From: Candidatus Nitrosoglobus terrae
GTDB lineage: Bacteria; Pseudomonadota; Gammaproteobacteria; Nitrosococcales; Nitrosococcaceae
Direction of reading: 5' to 3'
Length of the DNA: 64,000 nucleotides
NCBI RefSeq assembly: GCF_002356115.1
Contig: NZ_AP014836.1
Span: forward strand, 124,001-188,000
Shown in pieces: positions 44,722-52,860 of the stretch. The translations under genes were made by a program, and so were the position numbers. The notes beneath the pieces are model-generated. The model was not told where the DNA came from, made no database searches, and saw only the letters and a list, made by a program, of their open reading frames with translations. How positions within the stretch are numbered: the stretch's first letter is position 1; every line of letters starts with the position of its first letter.

Positions 44722-46973
44722 ACGCCCAAACTATCGATATTATTATTCCTATCTATAATGCCTATGAGCATCTTATCGCTTGTTTAGCGAGCGTTGATCA
44801 GCACACCGAGAGGAAATATCAGCTTATTTTAATAGATGATGCCTCAACCGATTTAAGAATCGAATCGTTATTTGAAACGCTTAAGGAAAAAAATAATCCC
44901 AATATTCTCTTGCTGAAAAATAAACTTAATCAAGGGTTTGTTGCGACGGCTAATCGTGGGATGAAGGTTAGCAAAAATGATGTGGTGCTTTTAAATTCTG
45001 ATACGTTAGTCACTCAAAACTGGTTAGGTAAACTTAAACGCTGCGCTGATTCTGATCCAAAGATAGGCACTATAACCCCTTTTTCTAATAATGCTGAAAT
45101 TTGCTCCTTTCCTGAGTTTTGCCGTGAAAATCCAATGCCTGAAGACCTAGCATTGATCAATCGCGCCATAGAAGCAGCATCAGTGCCTATTGATTTGGAT
45201 ATTCCAACAGGCGTGGGATTTTGCCTATATATACGTCGTAGTTTAATTAACAAAATTGGGGTATTTGATGTAGAAACCTTTGGTAAAGGTTATGGGGAAG
45301 AAAACGATTTTTGCCTACGGGCGAGGCAAGTTGGTTATCGTAATGTACTCTGTAGCAACGCTTATGTGGCTCATGTGGGAAGCGGCTCTTTTGGTCAAGA
45401 AAAAAAAGAGTTGGCAGAAAAGCAAATGGCTGCATTGTTAAAGAAACACCCCAGTTATTTAACTCAGGTCGCGCGATTTATAGCACAGGATCCTATCAGG
45501 CCCATTCGGCATATGATTCAAACCCATTTGCAGATAGTATCCAATCCTCAGAAACTTGGGATTTTGCATATACTCCATGGTCATGGGGGCGGCACGGAGA
45601 AGTATGCTCGAAATATCGCCGAGTTAATGGCAGGACAATTTCGACATTACTTATTGATTGCTTTAGAAAGAGAATGGATAGTCAAGGTGATTGATCCAAG
45701 CTGCTATCAGGAGCAAAGCTATCATTTTCCCTATCGCGCAGATGAGCTGTGGGTAGTGTTTTTGGAATCTATTTGCGCTTGGCTAGATATTCGCTTATGC
45801 CATATTCATCAGCTTTCAGGCTGTCGAGATGGATTGCTGTCAGCATTTAGTCAAACCCATATTCCTTATGGGTTTAGTATCCATGATTTTTTTCTAGCGT
45901 GCCCGAGCGTTAATTTTTTAGATGGCAACGGTCATTATTGTGGAGGGGTGACGGAGGTAACTCAGTGTCAAAAGTGCCTTGATGAACAGGTCTCTTTTGC
46001 CGGTATGCGTATTAAACAGTGGCGGCTCCAGCATAAAGTATTTCTTGCTAAAGCCGCATTTATCTTTGCTCCCTCTCTATGGGCTAAAAATACTTTTAGC
46101 CAGTATTTCCCTGAGATTAAAGTTGAAGAAATGCCTAATGTTCATAGCTTAGAATCCAAAAAATCTTTAACGGGGGGGATTCAGTGTTTCTTACTTCCTC
46201 AGGATGGGGTGAAACATATTGGCGTGATGGGTGCCATTGGGCCAGTTAAAGGAGCAAGAAATCTGGAGCAGCTGGTTACTAAAACGCGGGATAGAAAGTT
46301 GCCTATTCGCTGGGTGGTGATTGGTTATACGGATCGCCAATATAAACCGTATCAGAGTAAGGACTACGTCTTAACAGTACACGGCCCTTATGCACAAGAA
46401 AATCTTGCCAGCTTACTGGATCATTATCATATTTGTCTTGTGGTTTTCCCTTCCATAGGGCCTGAAACGTTCAGCTATACCCTTTCAGAGGCATGGGCAG
46501 CGGGTAAACCAGTTTTAGTGCCTCCGATAGGGGCTTTAAAAGAGAGGGTTGAGCAAACGGGCGTAGGCTGGCTCATGGAAGATTGGACAAATGTAGATAA
46601 AATCTTGGATCAGATTGTGGATTTGACCTACCAGATGGATCAAAAATCCCCTATCACTGAAATGAAAAAGCATAAATATAACAATAATGAGCAGGTCGCG
46701 CTTAATAAGATAGAAAGCTTATATAGTCAGTTCTTGGCCTTAGCTCCAATTCCCTTACAAAAAAGAATATCTCCACTGCGGGTATATGAGGGGGCTTGTT
46801 ATGGGACAGGGGTGGATAATATTAAAAATAAATTACCTCGTATAAAGAAGGTGATAGGCGCAATGATAAGGTATGGTCTACGGTTCCGTTATACGGTTTT
46901 TGGCACGTGGATAGAGCGTAAGTTACCTGCAAGTTGGCACTATCGGTTAAGACGCTTATTGCTTCAGGGTTAG
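44718..46973 (+). CDS. Two-domain glycosyltransferase (GT2 + GT4-like)
   Basis: The 751-residue protein has an N-terminal GT2 domain (about 1-270): IDIIIPIYNAYEHLIACLAS, LILIDDASTDLRIE, VVLLNSDTLVTQNWLGKL and the GEENDFCLRARQVGYRNVL motif. The second domain (about 285-660) is a Rossmann-like GT-B type, with HILHGHGGGTEKYARNIAE, YGFSIHDFFLACPSVNFLDG, a cysteine-rich loop (YCGGVTEVTQCQKCL) that may bind metal, and ETFSYTLSEAWAAGKPVLVP. It therefore probably transfers two sugars in one chain. It starts within the end of the previous gene. Confidence 0.88.
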   Translation: MNAQTIDIIIPIYNAYEHLIACLASVDQHTERKYQLILIDDASTDLRIESLFETLKEKNNPNILLLKNKLNQGFVATANRGMKVSKNDVVLLNSDTLVTQNWLGKLKRCADSDPKIGTITPFSNNAEICSFPEFCRENPMPEDLALINRAIEAASVPIDLDIPTGVGFCLYIRRSLINKIGVFDVETFGKGYGEENDFCLRARQVGYRNVLCSNAYVAHVGSGSFGQEKKELAEKQMAALLKKHPSYLTQVARFIAQDPIRPIRHMIQTHLQIVSNPQKLGILHILHGHGGGTEKYARNIAELMAGQFRHYLLIALEREWIVKVIDPSCYQEQSYHFPYRADELWVVFLESICAWLDIRLCHIHQLSGCRDGLLSAFSQTHIPYGFSIHDFFLACPSVNFLDGNGHYCGGVTEVTQCQKCLDEQVSFAGMRIKQWRLQHKVFLAKAAFIFAPSLWAKNTFSQYFPEIKVEEMPNVHSLESKKSLTGGIQCFLLPQDGVKHIGVMGAIGPVKGARNLEQLVTKTRDRKLPIRWVVIGYTDRQYKPYQSKDYVLTVHGPYAQENLASLLDHYHICLVVFPSIGPETFSYTLSEAWAAGKPVLVPPIGALKERVEQTGVGWLMEDWTNVDKILDQIVDLTYQMDQKSPITEMKKHKYNNNEQVALNKIESLYSQFLALAPIPLQKRISPLRVYEGACYGTGVDNIKNKLPRIKKVIGAMIRYGLRFRYTVFGTWIERKLPASWHYRLRRLLLQG

Positions 46974-47030
46974 TGATTATTTAGCCATCACCCTACAGTT
47001 AGAACTACTCATTAGGCATGGCTATATGCG

Positions 47031-48353
47031 ATGATCTTTTTTAGAATTTTACCTAAAGTATGGATGAATAATAGCGCAAAGGTAATCGCTAGCTTAGTAT
47101 CACTCGCTTATTTTTTAGCGTTGATGACGATAGTTTTTATCGTTGGGTATTATTTTTTTCTTGTTTATCAAAATAGTGTCAATATCCCATATTGGGATGA
47201 TTATACTCACTTAAAAGTAATTACTCATATTATTGATGCCGATTCTCTAGTTGAGAAAATTAAATTACTATTTTCCTTCCATAATGAGCATCGTGTTGTC
47301 TTCGCCCGTTTAATTACTTTGGCCAGCGTACTATTAACGGGGGAGGTTAATTTTTTTACCCTGATTATACTGGGTAATCTTAGCTTAGTAGGTATCGCGA
47401 TAATTTTATTTTTAAGTTTTTTTACAGATCAATGCCAAGATTTTAGATGGCGGATACTCTATTTTTTACCTGCCATATGTTTAATATTTAATTTATCCTA
47501 TTTTGAAGCCTCGCTTTGGGCGTTGGCAGCATTGTCTAGCTTGCCCGTCATTTTACTGTCCTTTTTATCTATTTTTATTTTAACTCGCTCCTCAGACCCT
47601 GACTCTTGGTGGGCTTTAGTTGCATTTTTTGTTGGGGTTTTAGCCGTTTTTACCCAAGGTAATGGGCTATTAGTGCTCTATGTAGGGGCTTTTCTTCTTA
47701 TCCTTCAAAATAGATTGACCACCGGGATGTATTGGGGGATCGGAACCGCAATTATCAGTATTCTATATTTTTATCATTATGTAAGTTTAGATTTCAGCCC
47801 CCATGAATCTGGCGTGCTTTCCACTATTGATCCAATTTTAAATTACTTAGTTTTATTTTTTGGATCATGGTCAAGCACACCATTTACTGTGGGTTTATTT
47901 TGCTTAGGGTTATTTAGTTGGCTAATATCTTCGGGGTTATATCGAAAAAATATTACCTTTTTTGGGCTTCTAGTTTTTATTTTTTTGAGTGCGGCAGCAG
48001 TAGCCAATGGTCGTTACCAGCTAGGGATGGAGCAGGCGCTATCTTCTCGTTATAAAATCTATTCATTATTGTTTTGTGCCATCATTTATTTATCTATCTT
48101 TGAATTTTTAAGAAAACCATGGGTAATTAAATGTTTTTTCTTTCTTTTTTTTGCTGCGATGCTGAAGATTAATATAAATATAACGGCTGAGGTTTATGAT
48201 GCCATCGAGGCTAGAAAATTAATGTTAATAAATGGGCTAGTGTCATGGCAGCAGCAAGGTAAAGGGCTGACTCATTGGGATAACGAGGTTGCCAATGACC
48301 TGATCATTGAGGCTATTGACCATCATATTTATTATCCTCCTAAATTTCCCTAA
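47031..48353 (+). CDS. Multi-spanning membrane protein, GT-C-like
   Basis: The 440-residue protein has roughly ten hydrophobic segments and a first periplasmic loop with NIPYWDDYTHLKVITHII and a nearby HNEHRVVFARLI, which resemble the acidic loop of GT-C glycosyltransferases. No signature motif beyond that can be named. It stands between the two-domain glycosyltransferase and the next GT2 gene, so a role in transferring or modifying a lipid-linked sugar is plausible. A polysaccharide polymerase is an alternative. Confidence 0.65.
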   Translation: MIFFRILPKVWMNNSAKVIASLVSLAYFLALMTIVFIVGYYFFLVYQNSVNIPYWDDYTHLKVITHIIDADSLVEKIKLLFSFHNEHRVVFARLITLASVLLTGEVNFFTLIILGNLSLVGIAIILFLSFFTDQCQDFRWRILYFLPAICLIFNLSYFEASLWALAALSSLPVILLSFLSIFILTRSSDPDSWWALVAFFVGVLAVFTQGNGLLVLYVGAFLLILQNRLTTGMYWGIGTAIISILYFYHYVSLDFSPHESGVLSTIDPILNYLVLFFGSWSSTPFTVGLFCLGLFSWLISSGLYRKNITFFGLLVFIFLSAAAVANGRYQLGMEQALSSRYKIYSLLFCAIIYLSIFEFLRKPWVIKCFFFLFFAAMLKININITAEVYDAIEARKLMLINGLVSWQQQGKGLTHWDNEVANDLIIEAIDHHIYYPPKFP

Positions 48354-48413
48354 TTATAGTAAATCTAGTTTAATTATAATAAGTTAAAGAAAATGATATG
48401 AGCAAATCTACTT

Positions 48414-49457
48414 ATGAAAACTGTAGGTGAGGTATATGGACTAGATGCTAATGAGGCTAAAGATCATCCTTTAGTCTCAGTGGTTATTGTAAATTTTAAT
48501 GGAGGATGGTTACTAAGCGAGGCAGTATCCTCAGTACTAAAAACGAATATTCCTATAGAGGTGATCATTGTAGATAACGGCTCCCAAGATGACAGTATTG
48601 CCTGTTTACGTGGGGTCGTGGGTAAAAATCCTCAAGTTCGATTTATTGAGAATGGCTATAACTTAGGTTTTGCGCGAGCTAATAATATCGCTTTAAGGCA
48701 GGCAAGGGGGGATTATGTATTGCTCCTTAATCCAGATTGTATTATTCGTCCTAATACCCTTTCAAGTCTTATCGAGTCTATGATGACCTATCCCAAAGTA
48801 GGTATGGTGGGATGTTTAATTAGAAATCCTGATGGAACTGAGCAAGCTGGGTGTCGTCGCCGAGTGCCGACGCCATGGCGATCTTTGATTCGCGTGTTGC
48901 ATTTAAATAAAATTTTGCCTCATCATCCAAAATTTCGTGGGTTTGTTTTGGCCCATGAACCTTTACCGACTCATCCAATATTAATAGAAGCCATCTCTGG
49001 TGCTTTTATGCTAGTTCGAAAAGAAGGATTACAGCAAGTCGGATTATTGGATGAGAATTATTTTCTCCATTGCGAGGATTTGGACTGGTGTATGCGATTT
49101 CAGCAAGCAGGCTGGGGAATTTTATTTGTTCCTAGTGTAGAAATTGTTCATTATAAGGGTACTTGTAGTAAGTATCAGCCTATTCGGGTATTGTGGCATA
49201 AACATAAGGGGATGGTGTATTTTTACCAGAAATTTTTTCGCCAGCAATACTCCCTGCTGTTTATGAGTTTAGTAATTAGTACGGTTTGGGGTCGTTTTTG
49301 TGTATTAGCTGGATTAACCCTACTAGAGCAATTAGTAGTTGAATGTAAGAAGAAGCCAGCGGTTGCTAGATCTTCCGGTATCTCATCACATAGAGTTCCC
49401 TTGGAAAGAGTCGATCCCCCATCGGATATCGTAACAAAACAGGCGCATAGCCGCTAA
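48414..49457 (+). CDS. GT2 family glycosyltransferase (rhamnosyltransferase-like)
   Basis: The 347-residue protein begins with a GT-A fold: PLVSVVIVNFNGGWLLSEAV near residue 19, IEVIIVDNGSQDDSIACLRG, NLGFARANNIALRQARGDYV, LLNPDCIIRPN and FLHCEDLDWCMRFQQAGWGI near 220. These match the rhamnosyl- or other hexosyltransferase group of GT2. The C-terminal hydrophobic part at about 285-305 may touch the membrane. It follows the multi-spanning gene by 60 bases and precedes the epimerase-like gene by 21. Confidence 0.88.
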   Translation: MKTVGEVYGLDANEAKDHPLVSVVIVNFNGGWLLSEAVSSVLKTNIPIEVIIVDNGSQDDSIACLRGVVGKNPQVRFIENGYNLGFARANNIALRQARGDYVLLLNPDCIIRPNTLSSLIESMMTYPKVGMVGCLIRNPDGTEQAGCRRRVPTPWRSLIRVLHLNKILPHHPKFRGFVLAHEPLPTHPILIEAISGAFMLVRKEGLQQVGLLDENYFLHCEDLDWCMRFQQAGWGILFVPSVEIVHYKGTCSKYQPIRVLWHKHKGMVYFYQKFFRQQYSLLFMSLVISTVWGRFCVLAGLTLLEQLVVECKKKPAVARSSGISSHRVPLERVDPPSDIVTKQAHSR

Positions 49458-49478
49458 TTAATAGGGTATCTAACCTGA

Positions 49479-50498
49479 ATGAAGCTACTTATTACTGGGG
49501 CAACGGGTTTTATTGGCCAACGCCTGGTGGCTACATTACTTTCAAGATCGGTATCAATTCGTGTATTGGTAAGAAGTACCGATAAAGCTAAAGCGATATG
49601 GAGTGATTCTTCGTTAGAAATGTTTCAAGGGGATTTAGCGATACCCCAGCTACCTGAGGATGTATGCGAGGGAGTAGATACTATTTTTCATTTAGCGAGT
49701 GGCAGCTTTGCTGAGGATGATAAAACAGGTGAGGCGGAACGGCTACACCAAAAATTAATAGTAGAAGGTACCAGAGAATTACTTCGACTAGCCATAAAAA
49801 CAGGTGTTAAGCGATTTATTTTTATAAGTAGTGTAAAAGCTATGGGTGAGGGGACAGAGAGCTGTCTGAATGAGTTAAGTTTAGCTGCCCCTAAGACAGC
49901 TTACGGTCGGGCGAAATTAAGCGCTGAGCAGATTGTATTAGAATCTGGCCGTGCCTATAACATGCATGTTTGTAATTTACGACTCCCTATGGTGTATGGG
50001 GGTGATAGTAAAGGAAATCTTCCTCGGATGGCGATGGCTGTTGCTCGGGGCTGGTTCCCGCCGCTGTCTGAAGCGGGGAATCGACGCTCAATGGTTCATG
50101 TAGAGGACGTAGTGCAGGCCATGTTACTTGCCGTTGAAAACCATCAGGCTCATGGCCAAACTTATATTGTTACTGATGATTATATTTACTCTTCTCGTCA
50201 GATGTACCTATTGATTTGCCAAGCTTTGGATCGATCCATTCCTCCATGGGTTTTTCCTATTTGGATCCTGCGGGTAAGTGCCAAAATAGGTGATCTTGCT
50301 GGGTCGATATTGAAAAGGAAGATGCCTTTAGACTCTAAGGTTTTATACAAAATAACCGGATCTGCATGGTATAGCTGCGCCAAAATAAAAAAAGAGCTCG
50401 GTTATAATCCTCAGTATTCGTTAGTAACAGCTCTACCTGAGATTTTAGAAATTTTAGGATTACCGAACTCCTCTAGAAAATCGCAAACATCTTCTTAA
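49479..50498 (+). CDS. NAD-dependent epimerase/dehydratase family protein
   Basis: A 339-residue short-chain dehydrogenase of the extended SDR type. It has LLITGATGFIGQRLVATLL at the start with the NAD loop, FHLASGSF near residue 75, FIFISSVKAMGEG and the catalytic YGRAK in AAPKTAYGRAKLSAEQIVLE near 145. VHVEDVV-like MVHVEDVVQAMLLAVEN lies near 210. The likely reaction is epimerisation, dehydration or reduction of a nucleotide sugar used by the neighbouring glycosyltransferases. It ends the polysaccharide cluster. Confidence 0.85.
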   Translation: MKLLITGATGFIGQRLVATLLSRSVSIRVLVRSTDKAKAIWSDSSLEMFQGDLAIPQLPEDVCEGVDTIFHLASGSFAEDDKTGEAERLHQKLIVEGTRELLRLAIKTGVKRFIFISSVKAMGEGTESCLNELSLAAPKTAYGRAKLSAEQIVLESGRAYNMHVCNLRLPMVYGGDSKGNLPRMAMAVARGWFPPLSEAGNRRSMVHVEDVVQAMLLAVENHQAHGQTYIVTDDYIYSSRQMYLLICQALDRSIPPWVFPIWILRVSAKIGDLAGSILKRKMPLDSKVLYKITGSAWYSCAKIKKELGYNPQYSLVTALPEILEILGLPNSSRKSQTSS

Positions 50499-51073
50499 AG
50501 TAATATGCGGGAGCAAAGCAGACATAAAAATCTATAAATTATTATAAGTAACAATGATTTTCTACTAGATTAATCTTATGCCCTCAAGTATGTGGTTTTC
50601 TGGTAAAGCGTACAAACCTGCCGCTATTTCTATAGAGATCCTCTAATCAATCATTGATTGAGTAAAAAGATCTCAGCTCAATAAAGCCGTAATACCACAA
50701 GATTGACAGTCATCTATTACCTGCATTTTAGCAGTGCTTTCTGTGATGCTATAGATAATATGCCAAATATTTGGCGGGTTAGGTGCTATAAAGTCAAAAT
50801 CCCGTCATATTATTTATATACTAGCTTAGATTAATAATAAAATATTTATTTATTATCAATGGGTTAATAAATAATTAATATTATTTTGGTGATTTGGAAC
50901 AGTTATTGCTTATTCTTTATTTAAACGTGAATGAGTGGCTGTAAAAGCAGGCTATTGGGGATATAGGAATATTAATAGTGATTTTTTATATGTTTAGTTT
51001 GGATCTACTTCGAGTAGAGATATATAAATATAAAAAAATAGAACTAAGGTAATTTTTAGTAGAGAGATAACTG
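50499..51073. other. Gap with hairpin and AT-rich tract
   Basis: No gene of normal size is seen. There is an imperfect hairpin, outer arms GAGATC (50635-50640) and GATCTC (50669-50674), with a perfect inner inverted repeat TCAATCA-T-TGATTGA at 50647-50661. From 50810 to 50900 the sequence is almost pure A/T. A short hairpin CTACT-TCG-AGTAG lies near 51007. This looks like a control region for the sigma-28 gene and its small upstream frame, but no promoter can be named with certainty. Confidence 0.5.
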
Positions 51074-51175
51074 ATGAAAATTAAAAATAACTTACAATCT
51101 TGGTTAAAGGTGTATTTCCTAGAAGGATTAATGAACAGCTATGTTAGGGCAAGTGATAAGGAAGGATTAGTATGA
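51074..51175 (+). CDS. Small 33-residue open frame coupled to fliA
   Basis: ATG 51074 opens a 33-codon frame (starting MKIKNNLQSWLKVYFLEGLM) whose TGA at 51173-51175 overlaps the fliA start as ATGA. A weak ribosome-binding stretch (AGAGAG) lies upstream. The peptide has no recognisable family. The ATGA coupling and position suggest either a translational leader for fliA or the last piece of a deleted upstream gene. It could also be chance. Confidence 0.4.
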   Translation: MKIKNNLQSWLKVYFLEGLMNSYVRASDKEGLV

Positions 51176-51897
51176 ATGCTGTTATTGCCCATTATACTGC
51201 TGCGTGCACCCAAAAAGATATCGATAATGTCATTATTGAGTATACATCGTTAGTTAAGCGTATTGCCTATCATGTATCGATTAAGCTACCGCCTAGCGTG
51301 CGCTTAGATGATCTTATTCAAGCTGGGATGATTGGTTTATTGGAAGCAGCTCGAAATTATGATGTTTCCCAGGGTGCAAGCTTTGAAACCTATGCTGGAA
51401 TCCGTATCCGTGGTGCCATATTAGATGAAATCCGCCGCAATGATTGGGCTCCACGCTCTGTCCACCGTAAAGCAAGACAAGTTACTGAGGCAATACGAAA
51501 GGTTGAGAATCGGGAGGGACGGGAGGCGAGGGATCATGAAGTGGCAAAAGAGCTAGGATTATCTCTTGATAAATATCATCGACTCTTGCAGGATGCTGGG
51601 AGCTATCAAGTACTTAGCCTTGATGAGTTCAGAGAAAATGAAGATGTTAACCTGCCTACTACCTCTTTAAAAGATCCTAGCGGAATATTACAGAACGAAA
51701 ACTTTCAATCTGCATTAGTGGAAACTATTGAAAATCTACCAGAACGGGAGCGACTGATCATGTCGCTTTACTATGTCGAAGATTTAAATCTTTTAGAGAT
51801 AGGTAAAGTATTGGGGGTTAGTGAGTCGCGAGTGAGCCAGATTCATGGCCAAGCCGTACTACGCCTTCGTGCGCGCCTGCGCCAGTGGTTAAGCTAA
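51172..51897 (+). CDS. fliA: RNA polymerase sigma-28 factor FliA
   Basis: FliA directs RNA polymerase to late flagellar and chemotaxis promoters. The 241-residue protein has sigma region 2 with LVKRIAYHVSIKLPPSVRLD, DLIQAGMIGLLEAARNYD and ETYAGIRIRGAILDEIRRND, then region 3 (RSVHRKARQVTEAIRKVENR) and region 4 (NLPERERLIMSLYYVEDLNL and GVSESRVSQIHGQAVLRLRA). The length and the regions all fit FliA. No flagellar gene lies near it in this window: neither flhF, flhG nor the motor genes that normally adjoin it. It may control genes other than flagellar ones, or the flagellar genes lie elsewhere. Confidence 0.92.
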   Translation: MNAVIAHYTAACTQKDIDNVIIEYTSLVKRIAYHVSIKLPPSVRLDDLIQAGMIGLLEAARNYDVSQGASFETYAGIRIRGAILDEIRRNDWAPRSVHRKARQVTEAIRKVENREGREARDHEVAKELGLSLDKYHRLLQDAGSYQVLSLDEFRENEDVNLPTTSLKDPSGILQNENFQSALVETIENLPERERLIMSLYYVEDLNLLEIGKVLGVSESRVSQIHGQAVLRLRARLRQWLS

Positions 51898-52344
51898 AGT
51901 ATTTAGCCGGTCTTACTTCCTATGAAGTACCGCCTTATAATTTAATTAAATCAAGAAAAATAATCTAGATTTGGCTTTAAAAAGCTATGAGATGGAGGTA
52001 GCTAAAGTTTAATGGCATAAAATTTGCTTAACTTATGCGCTTCTTTGCCGCTGAAATATTGGTATGATATATCTTGCATAGAAAAAATACAGGCATTCCG
52101 AAAAATAAAAGGCCCTCACAATAGAGCCAAACCACCGGTGTATGCTCTGAGTGTGGTGTAATAGGTGAGAAACTGCCGCTAAATATACGAGAATGGGAGT
52201 GTAAAGATTGCAATTAAAGTAATCTTACAGATGCGGTTGTGACACGCTAGCCGTTAGCTCCGATCACCGGGTAATACCTAGTGTTGTCTAGTAATAGATC
52301 TAGTCTATAGATTTAAATTATTATAATTCTAAGAGTTTTTGTTT
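51898..52344. other. Gap with weak hairpin and transposon fossil
   Basis: After fliA a weak stem (CGGT...ACTTC with GAAGT...ACCG, about 51907-51933, bulged) precedes an AT-rich run and could end fliA transcription. The middle holds the TnpB fragment listed separately. No other gene is seen. Confidence 0.4.
52125..52213 (+). pseudogene. TnpB (IS200/IS605 OrfB) zinc-ribbon fossil
   Basis: The frame starting at 52125 reads SQTTGVCSECGVIGEKLPLN followed by IREWECKDCN and ends in TAA. This matches the C-terminal zinc ribbon of IS200/IS605-family TnpB, in which two CxxC pairs are separated by about 16 residues with a conserved REW/REWxC. The HDRD motif that should follow is missing, and an in-frame stop lies right before the fragment. 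Hence it is a truncated relic of an insertion sequence, not a working TnpB. Confidence 0.72.
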
Positions 52345-52740
52345 ATGCTAAGTACTGAAAGCTTACAGTTAAGTTTTATGCTATCTAAGTATAGTAAAGA
52401 AGCTGTAAAATCTTCCATCCTAGCTTACTATGAATCTAAGTATCTTTGGCGGGATCGTCGCTCAGGGTTCGATCGTCGCAAACCTAAGAAGCTAGGTCTG
52501 TCATTTGAGCGACGTATTATTAGAGATCGGCGTAATATTGAATCTCCTAAGGTGATTCAGCATCGTCGAGCTAGAACTCAGCTTAGGAGACGATTAAGAG
52601 AATATCAAGTTAGCCACTCTCTTAATCGTCTTTTCATTGGAGCTGCTGCGTTATTAATGGTTATAGTATTAGTGTGCATAATGATTTTCTTAAAATTAAC
52701 AAAATGCAAAGAAATTTTTATATGCGCTTTATCAATATAA
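52345..52740 (+). CDS. Small basic protein with one membrane segment
   Basis: I do not recognise this protein. From ATG 52345 it has 131 residues. The middle is very rich in arginine: WRDRRSGFDRRKPKKLG and FERRIIRDRRNIESPKV. A hydrophobic helix, LFIGAAALLMVIVLVCIMIF, occupies about 95-115 and a short cysteine-containing tail follows. The DRRSGxDRR pattern also appears in small hypothetical proteins of other gammaproteobacteria. It may sit in the inner membrane with its charged part in the cytoplasm. No operon partner is evident; TerC starts 120 bases downstream. Confidence 0.65.
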   Translation: MLSTESLQLSFMLSKYSKEAVKSSILAYYESKYLWRDRRSGFDRRKPKKLGLSFERRIIRDRRNIESPKVIQHRRARTQLRRRLREYQVSHSLNRLFIGAAALLMVIVLVCIMIFLKLTKCKEIFICALSI

Positions 52741-52860
52741 ATAAAGCTTAATTGTTTTTATAGGCAAGCACTGGGCTATTAATGTTAATTTTAATAAAAA
52801 TCAAAAATCAAGTGGAGGTTAGCGGCAATCTTTAGGTGTAGATTTAGGGATAATTAAGTA

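Noticed and set aside
52741-52860. yybP-ykoY manganese riboswitch before the TerC gene
   Set aside because: The conserved loop sequences were not recognisable in this AT-rich 120-base spacer.
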